In this document: piece by piece, positions 16,001-24,878 of the stretch | How the letters are laid out: every line of letters begins with the position of its first letter | Numbering within the stretch: position 1 is the first letter of the stretch | Origin: Thiohalorhabdus sp. Cl-TMA | GTDB taxonomy: Bacteria; Pseudomonadota; Gammaproteobacteria; Thiohalorhabdales; Thiohalorhabdaceae | Assembly: GCF_041821045.1 (NCBI RefSeq) | Contig: NZ_JBGUAW010000009.1 | Coordinates: 1 to 64,000 of the forward strand | Length of the DNA: 64,000 bases | Direction of reading: 5' to 3' | Notes under the pieces: generated by a model | Told to the model about the DNA's origin: nothing | The model's database searches: none | Seen by the model: the letters and a program-made list of their open reading frames with translations, nothing else | Made by a program: the position numbers and the translations under genes

Positions 16001-17269
16001 GTGCACCACTTTCATTACCGCGACGGCGTCCTGCACGCCGAGGATGTGCCGCTGCCCGCCATCGCCGAGTCGGTAGGCACGCCGTTCTACTGCTATTCCA
16101 GCGCCACACTGCGCCATCATTTCCAGGTATTCCAGGCCCCTTTCCGACATCGCGATCACCTCATCGCCTTCTCCGCCAAGGCCAACTCCAATCTGGCGGT
16201 ACTGCACCTGCTGGGCCGCGAGGGAAGTGGCCTGGATATCGTCTCGCGCGGCGAGATGGCTCGGGGGCTGGCCGCCGGCATACCGTCGGAGCGCATGGTG
16301 TTCTCCGGCGTAGGCAAGCGCCGCGACGAGCTGGAGGCGGCCCTGGACGCCGGGATCCTGGCCTTCAACGTGGAGTCCGTGGGCGAGCTTGAGCTGCTCG
16401 ACGCCGTGGCGGCCGCGCGTGGCCAGCCAGCGCCCGTGAGCCTGCGGGTGAACCCGGACGTGGATCCGCTCACCCATCCCTACATCGCCACCGGCCTGCG
16501 CGCCACCAAGTTCGGCGTATCCATCGGCGAGGCCCGCGATCTCTACGGACGCGCCGCGGCCATGCCGGGCATCGAGGTGGTGGGCGTGGACTGCCACATC
16601 GGCTCCCAGCTCACCTCCGTGGCGCCCTTCGTGGAGGCGCTGCAGCGGCTGCAGGCCCTCATGGTTGCGCTGGCCGAGGACGGCCACGCTATCCACCATC
16701 TGGACCTGGGCGGCGGTCTCGGCATTTCCTACCTGGACGAGGCGCCGCCCCACCCCGAGGATTTCGGCCGGGCCATCAACGAGCAGCTCGGCTACTGGCC
16801 GGGCAAGCTCATTTTCGAGCCGGGCCGGGTGATTGCAGGCAATGCCGGGATATTCGTCTCCGAGGTGCTCTATACCAAGGAGCAGCCGGACAAGCGGTTC
16901 GCCGTGGTGGACGGCGCCATGAACGACCTCATGCGGCCCGCCCTGTACGGAGCGGAGCAGGAGATCAAGCCCGTGCGCGAAGGAGGCGGCGATACGGAAG
17001 TAGTGGACGTGGTGGGCCCCATCTGCGAAACGGGCGATTTCCTGGGCAAGGACCGCCACCTGCCGAGGCTCGGGCGGGGTGACCAGCTCGCGGTGATGAG
17101 CGCCGGTGCCTACGGCGCCACCATGGCCTCCAATTACAACACCCGACCGCGCGCCCCGGAGGTGCTGGTGCATGGCGATCGCTTCGAGGTGGTGCGCCGC
17201 CGCGAAACCGTCGCGGAGCTCTACGCGCCGGAGCTCATTCCGGATGCGGACTGGTTCGAGGCCGGGTGA
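16001..17269 (+). CDS. lysA: Diaminopimelate decarboxylase
   Basis: 422 residues from the GTG at 16001, with GGAG at 15991. A PLP enzyme that decarboxylates meso-diaminopimelate to lysine. The PLP-binding Lys is in FSAKANSN; the conserved blocks DIVSRGE, HIGSQL, LDLGGGLGI and EPGRVIAGNAG follow, and the active-site Cys is in GPICETGDFLG. Usual length for the fold-III family (about 415). Between lptM and dapF, so it forms the lysine/cell-wall part of the cluster. Confidence 0.95.
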   Translation: MHHFHYRDGVLHAEDVPLPAIAESVGTPFYCYSSATLRHHFQVFQAPFRHRDHLIAFSAKANSNLAVLHLLGREGSGLDIVSRGEMARGLAAGIPSERMVFSGVGKRRDELEAALDAGILAFNVESVGELELLDAVAAARGQPAPVSLRVNPDVDPLTHPYIATGLRATKFGVSIGEARDLYGRAAAMPGIEVVGVDCHIGSQLTSVAPFVEALQRLQALMVALAEDGHAIHHLDLGGGLGISYLDEAPPHPEDFGRAINEQLGYWPGKLIFEPGRVIAGNAGIFVSEVLYTKEQPDKRFAVVDGAMNDLMRPALYGAEQEIKPVREGGGDTEVVDVVGPICETGDFLGKDRHLPRLGRGDQLAVMSAGAYGATMASNYNTRPRAPEVLVHGDRFEVVRRRETVAELYAPELIPDADWFEAG

Positions 17270-17281
17270 ACGGCGAAGGAA

Positions 17282-17435
17282 ACGCCGAGGTGCCGAGAAG
17301 CCAAGCAATCAATAGCACCAAATAATTCCATCAGTGGCTGCCCTCTATGGGAGGGGGTGGGCGCTGAACCGGTTCCGGCTGGGCTTACGCTGCAGCCGAT
17401 CCGGAAGGTTGTTTCTTGCTTGGCGTGCCTTGACG
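17282..17435. repeat. Intergenic inverted-repeat element, degenerate copy
   Basis: The left end ACGCCGAGGTGCCGAGAAG continuing to CCAAG (17282-17305) matches 21 of 24 bases with the element at 57252. A diverged inverse end (CTTGCTTGGCGTGCCTTG) lies near 17416-17433. It fills most of the lysA-dapF gap. Internal sequence is not alike between copies. Confidence 0.45.
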
Positions 17436-17487
17436 GTTGCGTTGTCCGTTCTGTTGCCTGCGGTTAGCGGGATCATGGGGGAGGGAT

Positions 17488-18351
17488 TTGAACCTCGAAT
17501 TCGCCAAGATGCACGGCCTGGGTAACGACTTCGTCGTCTTCGACGGGGTCCGCCAGGCCGTGGAGCTGACCCGGGAGCGAATCCGCGCCATCGCCGACCG
17601 GCGCTTCGGCATCGGTTGCGATCAGGTGCTGGTTCTGGAGCCCGCCGAGCGGTCCGGCGTGGATTTCGCCTACCGGATCTACAACGCCGACGGCGGCGAG
17701 GTGGAGCAGTGCGGCAACGGGGCGCGCTGCGTAGCGCTTTTCGCCCGGGAGGCCGGGCTGACGGACAAGGACCGGCTGCGCCTGGAGACCCTGGGGGGCG
17801 AGATCATGCCCCGGATCCTGCCGGACGGGCGGGTTACCGTGGATATGGGGGTGCCGCATCTGGAAGGTGCGGACATCCCCCTCTCCGAGCCCGGAGAATG
17901 GGTTCGGGCCCCCCTGGAGGTGGCGGGGGAGCGGCGGCGGATCACCGCCGTTTCCGTGGGCAACCCCCATTGCGTGCTCGAAGTGGAGGACGCCACGGCC
18001 GCGCCGCTTTCCACCCTGGGCCCGGTGCTGGAGCACCATCCGCTTTTCCCCAACCGTGCCAACGTGGAATTCGTGGAGGTGCGTTCCCCGGACCGGATCC
18101 GGGTGCGGGTATGGGAGCGCGGAGCCGGGGTCACCCTGGCTTGCGGCACCGGCGCCTGCGCCTCGGTGGTCGCCGCGCGTCTCTGGGACCGGGTCGGGCC
18201 CCGAGCCGAAGTGGAGCTGGACGGCGGGAACCTGACCATCGAATGGGCGGGTCCGGAAGAGCCGATCCTGATGACCGGGCCCGCCGTGATCACCTTCCGC
18301 GGAGTCCTGGGGCAGTGGCCGGCCTCCCGGCCGGCCACTGCGGGCCCGTAG
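17488..18351 (+). CDS. dapF: Diaminopimelate epimerase
   Basis: 287 residues from the TTG at 17488, chosen because GGGGAGGGA lies directly upstream and LEFAKMHGLGNDF is the usual N terminus. Interconverts LL- and meso-diaminopimelate with two active-site cysteines, here in EQCGNGARC and LACGTGACAS. Catalyses the step before lysA and supplies peptidoglycan precursor. The family usually ends just after the GPAVITF strand; here about 15 more residues (VLGQWPASRPATAGP) follow, encoded by a 12-bp inverted repeat, so the tail looks recently acquired. Confidence 0.94.
   Translation: MNLEFAKMHGLGNDFVVFDGVRQAVELTRERIRAIADRRFGIGCDQVLVLEPAERSGVDFAYRIYNADGGEVEQCGNGARCVALFAREAGLTDKDRLRLETLGGEIMPRILPDGRVTVDMGVPHLEGADIPLSEPGEWVRAPLEVAGERRRITAVSVGNPHCVLEVEDATAAPLSTLGPVLEHHPLFPNRANVEFVEVRSPDRIRVRVWERGAGVTLACGTGACASVVAARLWDRVGPRAEVELDGGNLTIEWAGPEEPILMTGPAVITFRGVLGQWPASRPATAGP
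18312..18341 (+). terminator. 12-bp hairpin at the dapF 3' end
   Basis: GCAGTGGCCGGC, loop CTCCCG, GCCGGCCACTGC. The stem is perfect and inside the last codons of dapF. No T tract follows, so it may be a transcript-stabilising or REP-like hairpin rather than a classical terminator. Confidence 0.5.
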
Positions 18352-18638
18352 TAGAGGGGTACCCTCCGCCTCTCTTCCGCTCCGTCACCACGAAGACACT
18401 CGTCCATGCCGTCCCGGGCCGGCGGCGATAACCCCGCGTGCGCAAGGGCCCGGTTCCCAACCTCCTTCAAGAGTGAATCGTTCCGGCGCTTCCTCCCCGC
18501 CGCGCCTTTTGCCTCGATCCCCCCGCGCATCTTCCGCTCCGATACGACGAAGGCTAGTAGCCGCCGCCATCCGTGAAAATGTGATAAATAGCGCATATAT
18601 ACGGGAATGGGTAGCCCTGTTGACAACCACTTTGGCGT

Positions 18639-18668
18639 TTGAAATTTAATTTTAAGAAAGGGCATAAT
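18639..18668 (+). promoter_or_regulatory. Sigma-70-like promoter of the fds operon
   Basis: TTGAAA (18639-18644) and CATAAT (18663-18668) with 18-bp spacing. A TTGACA at 18620-18625 is an alternative -35 for a less ideal -10. The sequence is in an AT-rich patch unlike its surroundings. Confidence 0.45.
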
Positions 18669-18685
18669 AGCGGTTGGCTGCCGAT

Positions 18686-18724
18686 ACATATGCAGCATTT
18701 AACATATGAATGCAAATACATATG
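18686..18724 (+). repeat. Three ACATATG direct repeats at 16-bp spacing
   Basis: ACATATG begins at 18686, 18702 and 18718, exactly 16 bp apart, just downstream of the predicted -10 and before the fdsG start at 18745. The even spacing and position suggest a cooperative regulator binding site. Not a CRISPR: units are too short and spacers too few. Confidence 0.6.
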
Positions 18725-18744
18725 ACAAGGTTGAGCATATTCCC

Positions 18745-19212
18745 ATGAGCAAGGACGAGACCGGCGACGCGCTGGAGATCGAGTCGATCTGCGCCCGCCA
18801 TGAACAGCGCGAGGGGCCGTTGTTGGCGATCCTGCACGAGGTGCAGGAAGGTCACGGCTATATTTCGAACGAGGCGGTCGGCCGGATCGCCCACTATCTC
18901 AACCTGACCCGCGCCGAAGTCTACGGCGTGGTGACCTTCTATCCCGATCTGCGGGAGGAGCCCCCGCGCCCGCACATGCTGAAGGTCTGCCGGGCGGAGG
19001 CCTGCCAGGCCGCCGGGGGGCGCGAGGTCTGGGCCACCGCCGAGGCCATGGCGGCCGACCCGGACTGTCAGGTGGAAGTCGAGCCGGTGTACTGCCTGGG
19101 CAACTGTCCCTGCGGTCCGGCCGTCCAGATGGACGAGCGGACGCTGGGCCGTTTCACCCCGGAAAAAGTGAGCGCCCTGATCGCCGGTGCCAGCGGAGGT
19201 TCGTCGTCATGA
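18745..19212 (+). CDS. fdsG: NAD-dependent formate dehydrogenase gamma subunit (NuoE-like)
   Basis: 155 residues from the ATG at 18745; an ATG at 18706 in the same frame lies inside the repeat and lacks a ribosome-binding site. Thioredoxin-like ferredoxin with one [2Fe-2S] cluster, ligands in CRAEAC and CLGNC, spaced as in NuoE. The helical N-terminal part (LLAILHEVQEGHGYIS, AEVYGVVTFYPD) is typical of FdsG/HoxE. Passes electrons between cluster chain and flavin in the soluble cytoplasmic FdsABG complex. First gene of the operon; overlaps fdsB by four bases. Confidence 0.9.
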   Translation: MSKDETGDALEIESICARHEQREGPLLAILHEVQEGHGYISNEAVGRIAHYLNLTRAEVYGVVTFYPDLREEPPRPHMLKVCRAEACQAAGGREVWATAEAMAADPDCQVEVEPVYCLGNCPCGPAVQMDERTLGRFTPEKVSALIAGASGGSSS

Positions 19213-20741
19213 ACGTTTGCGTTCCCTGTGACAGCACGGCCGTTTCCATCGGCGCCGACGAGGTAGCCGATGCCCTGACCCGCAATGATCCGGCCATTAC
19301 GGTTAAGCGTACCGGCTCCCGCGGCCTGTACTGGCTGGAGCCCATGGTGGAGGTGGAGCGGGACGGCCAGCGCATCGGCTACGGTCCGGTTACCGCCGGG
19401 GATATCCCGGGACTGCTGGACGCTCTGCGTAGCGGTGATACCGGACATCCCCTCTGTGTCGGCGACGTCGAGGCCTTGCTGGAGAGCCAGGGGCAGCGCC
19501 GGCTCACCCTGCGGCGTACAGGCGTGGTGGCCCCGGGCGAGTGGGCGGACTATGTCGCCAACGGCGGCACCGAGGGCCTGCGCAAGGCCCTAGACATGGA
19601 GCCCCAGTCCATCGTGGACGCCGTGAAGGAATCCGGCCTGCGCGGGCGGGGCGGCGCGGGCTTCCCCACCGGCATCAAATGGCAGACCGTCCACGACGCG
19701 GAGGCCACGCCCAAATACATCGTCTGCAACGCCGACGAGGGCGACAGCGGGACTTTCGCCGACCGCATGCTCATGGAGGGCGACCCCCTGGCGCTGCTGG
19801 AGGGCATGACCATCGCGGGCCTCGCCGTGGGGGCCGAGCAGGGCTACATCTACCTGCGCTCCGAATACCCGGATGCGCACCGGATGCTGGAGCGCGCCCT
19901 GGAGAGCGCCCGGACCAACGGCATGCTGGGGGACAGCGTGCTCGGATCCGGCAGGGCCTTTGACATCGAGGTGCGCATCGGTGCCGGGGCCTACATCTGC
20001 GGCGAGGAGACCTCCCTGCTGGAGAGCCTCGAGGGCAAGCGCGGCATGATCCGGTTCAAGCCGCCCCTGCCGGCCATTCAGGGCTTCCTCAGCCGGCCCA
20101 CGGTGGTGAACAACGTAATCACCCTGGGAACGGTTCCGACCATTCTCGCCGAGGGCGCCGAGGTCCACAGCTCGCTGGGCATGAACAAATCCCGCGGCAC
20201 GCTGACCATTCAGCTCTGCGGCAACGTGGCCCGGCCCGGCCTCTACGAGATCCCGTTCGGCGTCACCCTCGGGCACGTGATCAACGACCTCGGCGGCGGC
20301 TGCGCCAGCGGACGGCCCCCGAGGGCGGTGCAGGTGGGCGGCCCCCTCGGCGCCTATATGCCCGTGGAGCGTTTCGACACGCCCATGGCCTACGAGGAGT
20401 TCGGCGAGGCGGGCGGCATGATCGGCCACGGCGGCGTGGTGGTGTTCGACGACACCGTGGACATGGCCGCCCAGGCCCGCTTCGCGCTGGAGTTCTGCTC
20501 CATCGAATCCTGCGGAAAATGCACCCCTTGCCGCATCGGCTCGGTCCGCGGCCAGGAGGTCATCGACCGCATCACGGACGACGACGACCGGGAGGCCAAC
20601 ATCGCCCTGCTCCGCGAGCTCTGTGAAACGATGATCGAGGGCTCGCTCTGTGCGCACGGCGGCATGGCGCCGTATCCGGTGCTATCCGCGCTCAATCATT
20701 TCCCCGACGACTTCGAGCCCCGTACGACGGCCGCGGTCTAG
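19209..20741 (+). CDS. fdsB: NAD-dependent formate dehydrogenase beta subunit (NuoF-like)
   Basis: 510 residues, ATGA overlap with fdsG. An N-terminal thioredoxin-like part of about 100 residues precedes the NuoF-like domain. FMN/NADH binding: GLRGRGGAGFPTGIKW near residue 145, then CNADEGDSGTFADR, GAGAYICGEETSLLESLEG; the [4Fe-4S] ligands are in SCGKCTPCRIG with a fourth Cys about 40 residues on (GSLCAHGG). It carries the flavin that reduces NAD. Part of fdsGBA-fdhD-fdsD. Confidence 0.93.
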   Translation: MNVCVPCDSTAVSIGADEVADALTRNDPAITVKRTGSRGLYWLEPMVEVERDGQRIGYGPVTAGDIPGLLDALRSGDTGHPLCVGDVEALLESQGQRRLTLRRTGVVAPGEWADYVANGGTEGLRKALDMEPQSIVDAVKESGLRGRGGAGFPTGIKWQTVHDAEATPKYIVCNADEGDSGTFADRMLMEGDPLALLEGMTIAGLAVGAEQGYIYLRSEYPDAHRMLERALESARTNGMLGDSVLGSGRAFDIEVRIGAGAYICGEETSLLESLEGKRGMIRFKPPLPAIQGFLSRPTVVNNVITLGTVPTILAEGAEVHSSLGMNKSRGTLTIQLCGNVARPGLYEIPFGVTLGHVINDLGGGCASGRPPRAVQVGGPLGAYMPVERFDTPMAYEEFGEAGGMIGHGGVVVFDDTVDMAAQARFALEFCSIESCGKCTPCRIGSVRGQEVIDRITDDDDREANIALLRELCETMIEGSLCAHGGMAPYPVLSALNHFPDDFEPRTTAAV

Positions 20742-20763
20742 CGATATCCAATAGGAGATAGCC

Positions 20764-23625
20764 ATGGCGTCTCTAAAACCGATCGACTATGGAACCCCGG
20801 CGCGCCAGTCAGAGAGCCAGGTCACCCTGGAGATCGACGGACAGACGGTAACCGTGCCCGAGGGTACTTCGGTGATGCGCGCGGCCATGGAGGCCGGCAT
20901 CGATATTCCCAAGCTCTGCGCCTCCGACAGCCTGGAGCCCTACGGCTCCTGCCGGCTGTGCATGGTCGAGATCGAGGGCAAGGGCGGCTATCCCGCCTCC
21001 TGCACCCTGCCGGCTGCGCAGGATATGCAGGTGCGTACCCAGAGCGAAAAGCTGAACCAGCTGCGAAGCGGCGTGGTGGAGCTGTACCTGTCCGACCACC
21101 CGGGCGAGAGCGTGACCGGCGAGGGCTCCGGCGACGACGAGCTGCTCCAGGTCGCCGACAAGCTCGGCGTCAAGGAGGTCCGCTATCCCAGCGGCCGCAA
21201 CCACCAGGACGCCGAGGTGGACGTCTCCAACCCCTACTTCGCCTTCGATCCCACCCGCTGCATCGTGTGCTCGCGCTGCGTGCGCGCCTGCAACGAGGTG
21301 CAGGGCACCTTCGCCCTGACGGTGGACGGCCGGGGCTTCGGCTCCATGATCAGCGCCGGCACGGATCAGGACGATTTCCTGAATTCCGAATGCGTCTCCT
21401 GCGGTGCCTGCGTCCAAGCCTGCCCCACGGAGGCCCTGCTGGAGAAGGAAGTGGCCGAGCAGGGCGTTCCGGAGGAGTCGGTGGTCACCACCTGCGCCTA
21501 CTGCGGCGTGGGCTGCTCCTTCCAGGCCGAGCTGAAGGACGACCAGGTGGTCCGCATGGTTCCCTACAAATACGGCAAGGCCAACCACGGCCATTCATGC
21601 GTAAAGGGCCGCTTCGCCTGGGGATACACCAATCACCCCGACCGCATCACCGCACCCATGATCCGCGACAAGGTCACCGATCCCTGGCGCGAGGTCACCT
21701 GGGAGGAGGCCTACGACTTCGCCGTCAAGCGCATCCAGTCCATAAGCGATGCGCACGGCCACAGTGCCCTGGGCGCCATCACCTCCTCGCGCTGTACCAA
21801 CGAAGAGACCTATCTGGTCCAGAAGCTGGCGCGCGCGGTTTTCGGCACCAACAACGTCGACACTTGCGCCCGTGTCTGCCACTCCCCCACGGGCTACGGT
21901 CTCAAGACCGCCTTCGGCACCTCCGCCGGCACGCAGGGTTTCGACTCGGTGGAGGCCTCGGACGTGATCCTGGTGATCGGCGCCAACCCAACCGATGCCC
22001 ACCCCGTGTTCGGCTCCCAGATGAAACGGCGGCTGCGGGAAGGGGCGCGGCTGATCGTGGTGGACCCGCGCGCTATCGATCTGGTCCGCACGCCGCACGT
22101 CGAGGCCGACTACCACCTGCAGCTCAAGCCCGGCACCAACGTGCCGCTGGTGAACGCCCTGGCGCATACGGTGCTGGATGAGGGGCTCGAGGACGAGGCG
22201 TTCATCAAGGAACGGTGCGAGGTGGACGAGTACGCCGAGTGGAAGGAGTTCATCCTGCGGCCCGAGAATAGCCCCGAGGCCGTTGCCGATATCACCGGCG
22301 TCGATGCCGAGAGCATCCGGGCGGCCGCCCGGCTGTACGCTACCGGCGGCGAGGCGGCCATCTACTACGGCCTGGGCGTTACCGAGCACAGCCAGGGCTC
22401 CACCATGGTGATGGGTATGGCCAACCTCGCCATGGCCACGGGCAACATCGGGCGCAACGGCGTGGGCGTCAATCCCCTGCGCGGCCAGAACAATGTGCAG
22501 GGCTCCTGCGACATGGGCTCCTTCCCGCACGAGCTGCCGGGCTATCGCCACATCTCCGATCCCGGCGTGCGCGACATCTACGAGAAGGAGTGGGGCGTTT
22601 CCCTGGACAGCGATCCGGGAATGCGCATCCCCAACATGATCGACGCCGCCACCAACGGCACCTTCAAGGCGCTCTACGTGCAGGGCGAGGACATCCTGCA
22701 GTCCGACCCCAATATCAAGCACATCGCCTCCGGTCTGAGCGCCATGGAGTGCGTGATCGTCCAGGATCTGTTCCTGAACGAGACCGCCAGCTACGCGCAC
22801 GTCTTTCTGCCCGGCTCCACCTTCCTGGAAAAGGAGGGTACCTTCACCAACGCCGAGCGCCGCATCAACCGCGTGCGCAAGGTGGCGGAGCCGCCCGCCG
22901 GGAAGGCCGACTGGGAGATCACCCAGGATTTGGCGCAGGCGCTGGGCTATCCCATGAATTATTCCGATCCCAGCGGGATCATGGACGAGATCGCCCGCAC
23001 CACGCCCACCTTTACCGGCGTCAGCTTCGACAAGCTGGACCGTCTGGGCAGCGTGCAGTGGCCGTGCAACGAGCAGCATCCGGAGGGCACACCGGTCATG
23101 CACGTGGGCGACTTCGTGCGCGGCCGCGGGAAGTTCATGCTGACGCCTTATGTGGCCTCGGATGAGCGGGCCAACCGGAAATTCCCGCTGCTGCTCACCA
23201 CCGGGCGGATCCTCAGCCAGTACAACGTGGGGGCGCAGACGCGCCGCACCGGCAATAGCCTCTGGCACAGCGAAGATATCCTGGAGATCCACCCCTCCGA
23301 CGCCGAGGTGCGTGGCATTGCCGACGATACCCTGGTGGCCGTGGCCAGTCGCATGGGCGAGACCACCCTGCGCGCCAAGGTGAGCGAGCGGGTGATGCCG
23401 GGGGTGCTGCATACCACCTTCCACTTCCCCGAGACCGCAACCAACGTGATCACCACCGAGTACGCTGACTGGGCCACCGAATGCCCCGAGTACAAGGTGA
23501 CGGCGGTGGAGGTGCGGCCGTGCAACACCCTGTCCGAATGGCAGAAGCGCTATCTCGATACCCGGGAGCGCCAGCTGCGCATCGACGGCGAGCGTGTGCC
23601 GGAGGAATCTGGCGAGGAGGCCTGA
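20764..23625 (+). CDS. fdsA: Formate dehydrogenase alpha (catalytic molybdopterin) subunit
   Basis: 953 residues. Oxidises formate to CO2 at a bis-MGD molybdenum centre. N-terminal [2Fe-2S] ligands Cys52, 63, 66 and 80 are present. The next site, normally HP-x2-C-x2-C-x5-C, reads DHPGESVTGEGSGDDELL: His112 stays, but the three Cys are Ser116, Gly119 and Asp125. Two ferredoxin-type [4Fe-4S] motifs follow (CIVCSRCVRAC; CVSCGACVQAC), then the site near the active centre (CAYCGVGC, with HSCVKG). The Mo ligand is Cys372 in ARVCHSP, encoded by TGC, not selenocysteine. 22 bp after fdsB. Confidence 0.93.
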   Translation: MASLKPIDYGTPARQSESQVTLEIDGQTVTVPEGTSVMRAAMEAGIDIPKLCASDSLEPYGSCRLCMVEIEGKGGYPASCTLPAAQDMQVRTQSEKLNQLRSGVVELYLSDHPGESVTGEGSGDDELLQVADKLGVKEVRYPSGRNHQDAEVDVSNPYFAFDPTRCIVCSRCVRACNEVQGTFALTVDGRGFGSMISAGTDQDDFLNSECVSCGACVQACPTEALLEKEVAEQGVPEESVVTTCAYCGVGCSFQAELKDDQVVRMVPYKYGKANHGHSCVKGRFAWGYTNHPDRITAPMIRDKVTDPWREVTWEEAYDFAVKRIQSISDAHGHSALGAITSSRCTNEETYLVQKLARAVFGTNNVDTCARVCHSPTGYGLKTAFGTSAGTQGFDSVEASDVILVIGANPTDAHPVFGSQMKRRLREGARLIVVDPRAIDLVRTPHVEADYHLQLKPGTNVPLVNALAHTVLDEGLEDEAFIKERCEVDEYAEWKEFILRPENSPEAVADITGVDAESIRAAARLYATGGEAAIYYGLGVTEHSQGSTMVMGMANLAMATGNIGRNGVGVNPLRGQNNVQGSCDMGSFPHELPGYRHISDPGVRDIYEKEWGVSLDSDPGMRIPNMIDAATNGTFKALYVQGEDILQSDPNIKHIASGLSAMECVIVQDLFLNETASYAHVFLPGSTFLEKEGTFTNAERRINRVRKVAEPPAGKADWEITQDLAQALGYPMNYSDPSGIMDEIARTTPTFTGVSFDKLDRLGSVQWPCNEQHPEGTPVMHVGDFVRGRGKFMLTPYVASDERANRKFPLLLTTGRILSQYNVGAQTRRTGNSLWHSEDILEIHPSDAEVRGIADDTLVAVASRMGETTLRAKVSERVMPGVLHTTFHFPETATNVITTEYADWATECPEYKVTAVEVRPCNTLSEWQKRYLDTRERQLRIDGERVPEESGEEA

Positions 23626-23626
23626 A

Positions 23627-24490
23627 GTGCGACTCCAAGAGCCCGTCAATAAGCCGGCCCCGAAGGAGGCTTCCACCTTCGGGGTGGCGGGGCGGCTGGG
23701 GTTCCGGCGATGGACCGAAGACGGAGTCGAAAGCGATAGCCGGGCGTTTCCGGAAGAAGTGCCCATCGCCATGGTGGTCAACGACGACAACTATGCGGTC
23801 ATGCTCGGCTCGCCCGCGGATCTGACCGACTTCGCCTACGGATTCCTGCACACCGAAGGCGTCATTCGGGATGTCGCCGAGGTGGATTCCGTGGACACGT
23901 TCGTCCGCCCGGAAGGTCAGGTGGTGCAAGTGCGCCTGCTCGGCGCCATGCCGGCGCAGATGCGCCGCGAGCGGCGGATCGCCGGCGTCAGCAGCTGCGG
24001 GCTGTGCGGCGTGGAGAGTCTGCGGGAGGCCGTGCGGCCCATCGCACGGGTTCCTGATGGCCCCGTGCTCGACGGAGTGGCCATCACCCGGGCCATGGCG
24101 CAGCTCGGCGACAACCAGCCCTACAATGCGGTTACCGGTGCCATGCATGTAGCCGCGTTTGCCGAGGCGGGGGGAGACCTGCTGCGGGCCCGGGAGGACG
24201 TGGGGCGGCACAATGCCCTCGACAAGCTGATCGGGGCGCTGATGCGTGACGGAATCACTCCGGAATCCGGGTTCATGGTTACCTCGAGCCGGTGCAGCTA
24301 CGAGCTGGTGCAGAAGGCTGCGGCCTTCGGGGTCCGGCTGCTGTGTACCATCTCGGCACCGACGGCCCTGGCTGTCCGCCTGGCGCGGCAGGCCAACATC
24401 AGCCTGGTATCCCTGGTCCGCGGGGATTCGTTCATCGTGCTCGCGGGTAGCGAACGGATAGAAGGGACGGAGGCTTTAACCGATGGATGA
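23627..24490 (+). CDS. fdhD: Formate dehydrogenase accessory sulfurtransferase FdhD
   Basis: 287 residues from the GTG at 23627, with GGCGAGGAGG at 23611-23620. Transfers sulfur from the cysteine desulfurase to the molybdenum cofactor, making the sulfido ligand needed by formate dehydrogenases. The active-site Cys pair is Cys124 and Cys127 in SSCGLCG. REDVGRHNALDKLIG and TSSRCSYELVQKAA are the family's cofactor-binding blocks. It begins one base after the fdsA stop codon and overlaps fdsD. Confidence 0.93.
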   Translation: MRLQEPVNKPAPKEASTFGVAGRLGFRRWTEDGVESDSRAFPEEVPIAMVVNDDNYAVMLGSPADLTDFAYGFLHTEGVIRDVAEVDSVDTFVRPEGQVVQVRLLGAMPAQMRRERRIAGVSSCGLCGVESLREAVRPIARVPDGPVLDGVAITRAMAQLGDNQPYNAVTGAMHVAAFAEAGGDLLRAREDVGRHNALDKLIGALMRDGITPESGFMVTSSRCSYELVQKAAAFGVRLLCTISAPTALAVRLARQANISLVSLVRGDSFIVLAGSERIEGTEALTDG

Positions 24491-24716
24491 CACGAAGATG
24501 GTTCACCAAGCGAACCAGATCGCGGCCTATTTCGAGGTGTACCCGAAAGAGCGCGCCCGGCAGGGCGTTCTGGATCATATCCAGAAGTTCTGGCCCTCCG
24601 AGAAGCGTGCCGAGCTCGCCGCCTTCCGCAAGGGCGGGGGCGAGGGAATGCACCCGCTGGTGGAATGGGCCGCCGACCAGCTGGCCGAAGCGGCCGGGGA
24701 GCAGGTCCAGGGCTGA
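24483..24716 (+). CDS. fdsD: Formate dehydrogenase delta subunit
   Basis: 77 residues, overlapping fdhD by 8 bases. MVHQANQIAAYFEVYP and the FW motif (HIQKFWPSEKR) are characteristic of the FdsD family, small proteins of NAD-linked formate dehydrogenase operons, thought to help maturation or insertion of the cofactor. Last gene of the operon, followed by a strong terminator. Confidence 0.9.
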   Translation: MDDTKMVHQANQIAAYFEVYPKERARQGVLDHIQKFWPSEKRAELAAFRKGGGEGMHPLVEWAADQLAEAAGEQVQG

Positions 24717-24742
24717 ATCCGGTCCGGTCTCGCCGCATGGAA

Positions 24743-24771
24743 GGGGCAGCCCTCAGAGGCTGCCCTTTTTT
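24743..24771 (+). terminator. Rho-independent terminator of the fds operon
   Basis: GGGCAGCC, loop CTCAGA, GGCTGCCC, then TTTTTT. 27 bp past the fdsD stop. Confidence 0.9.
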
Positions 24772-24878
24772 CCGGGGAAAGTGGTTGCCAGCGGACCGCC
24801 GCTTTTGACTTCGATACCCGGATGGACGTATAATTTTCGGCTTTCGCGAGAGATGTCATCGGCACGGAGAGACGGTCA

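Larger units (their letters stand above)
18352..18744. other. Intergenic region before the formate dehydrogenase operon
   Basis: About 390 bp. The first 240 bp show no gene or clear signal. The last 150 bp turn AT-rich and hold a sigma-70-like promoter and three spaced ACATATG repeats. Confidence 0.6.

Noticed and set aside
18686-18724. Repeats as a CRISPR remnant
   Set aside because: Seven-base units with 9-base gaps are far too short and no cas genes are near.
21877-21879. Possible selenocysteine codon at the formate dehydrogenase active site
   Set aside because: The codon is TGC (Cys372), not TGA, and no SECIS-like element was sought or needed.
21595-23790. Long minus-strand frame opposite fdsA (731 codons)
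   Set aside because: Shadow of fdsA with biased composition and no recognised motif or ribosome-binding site.
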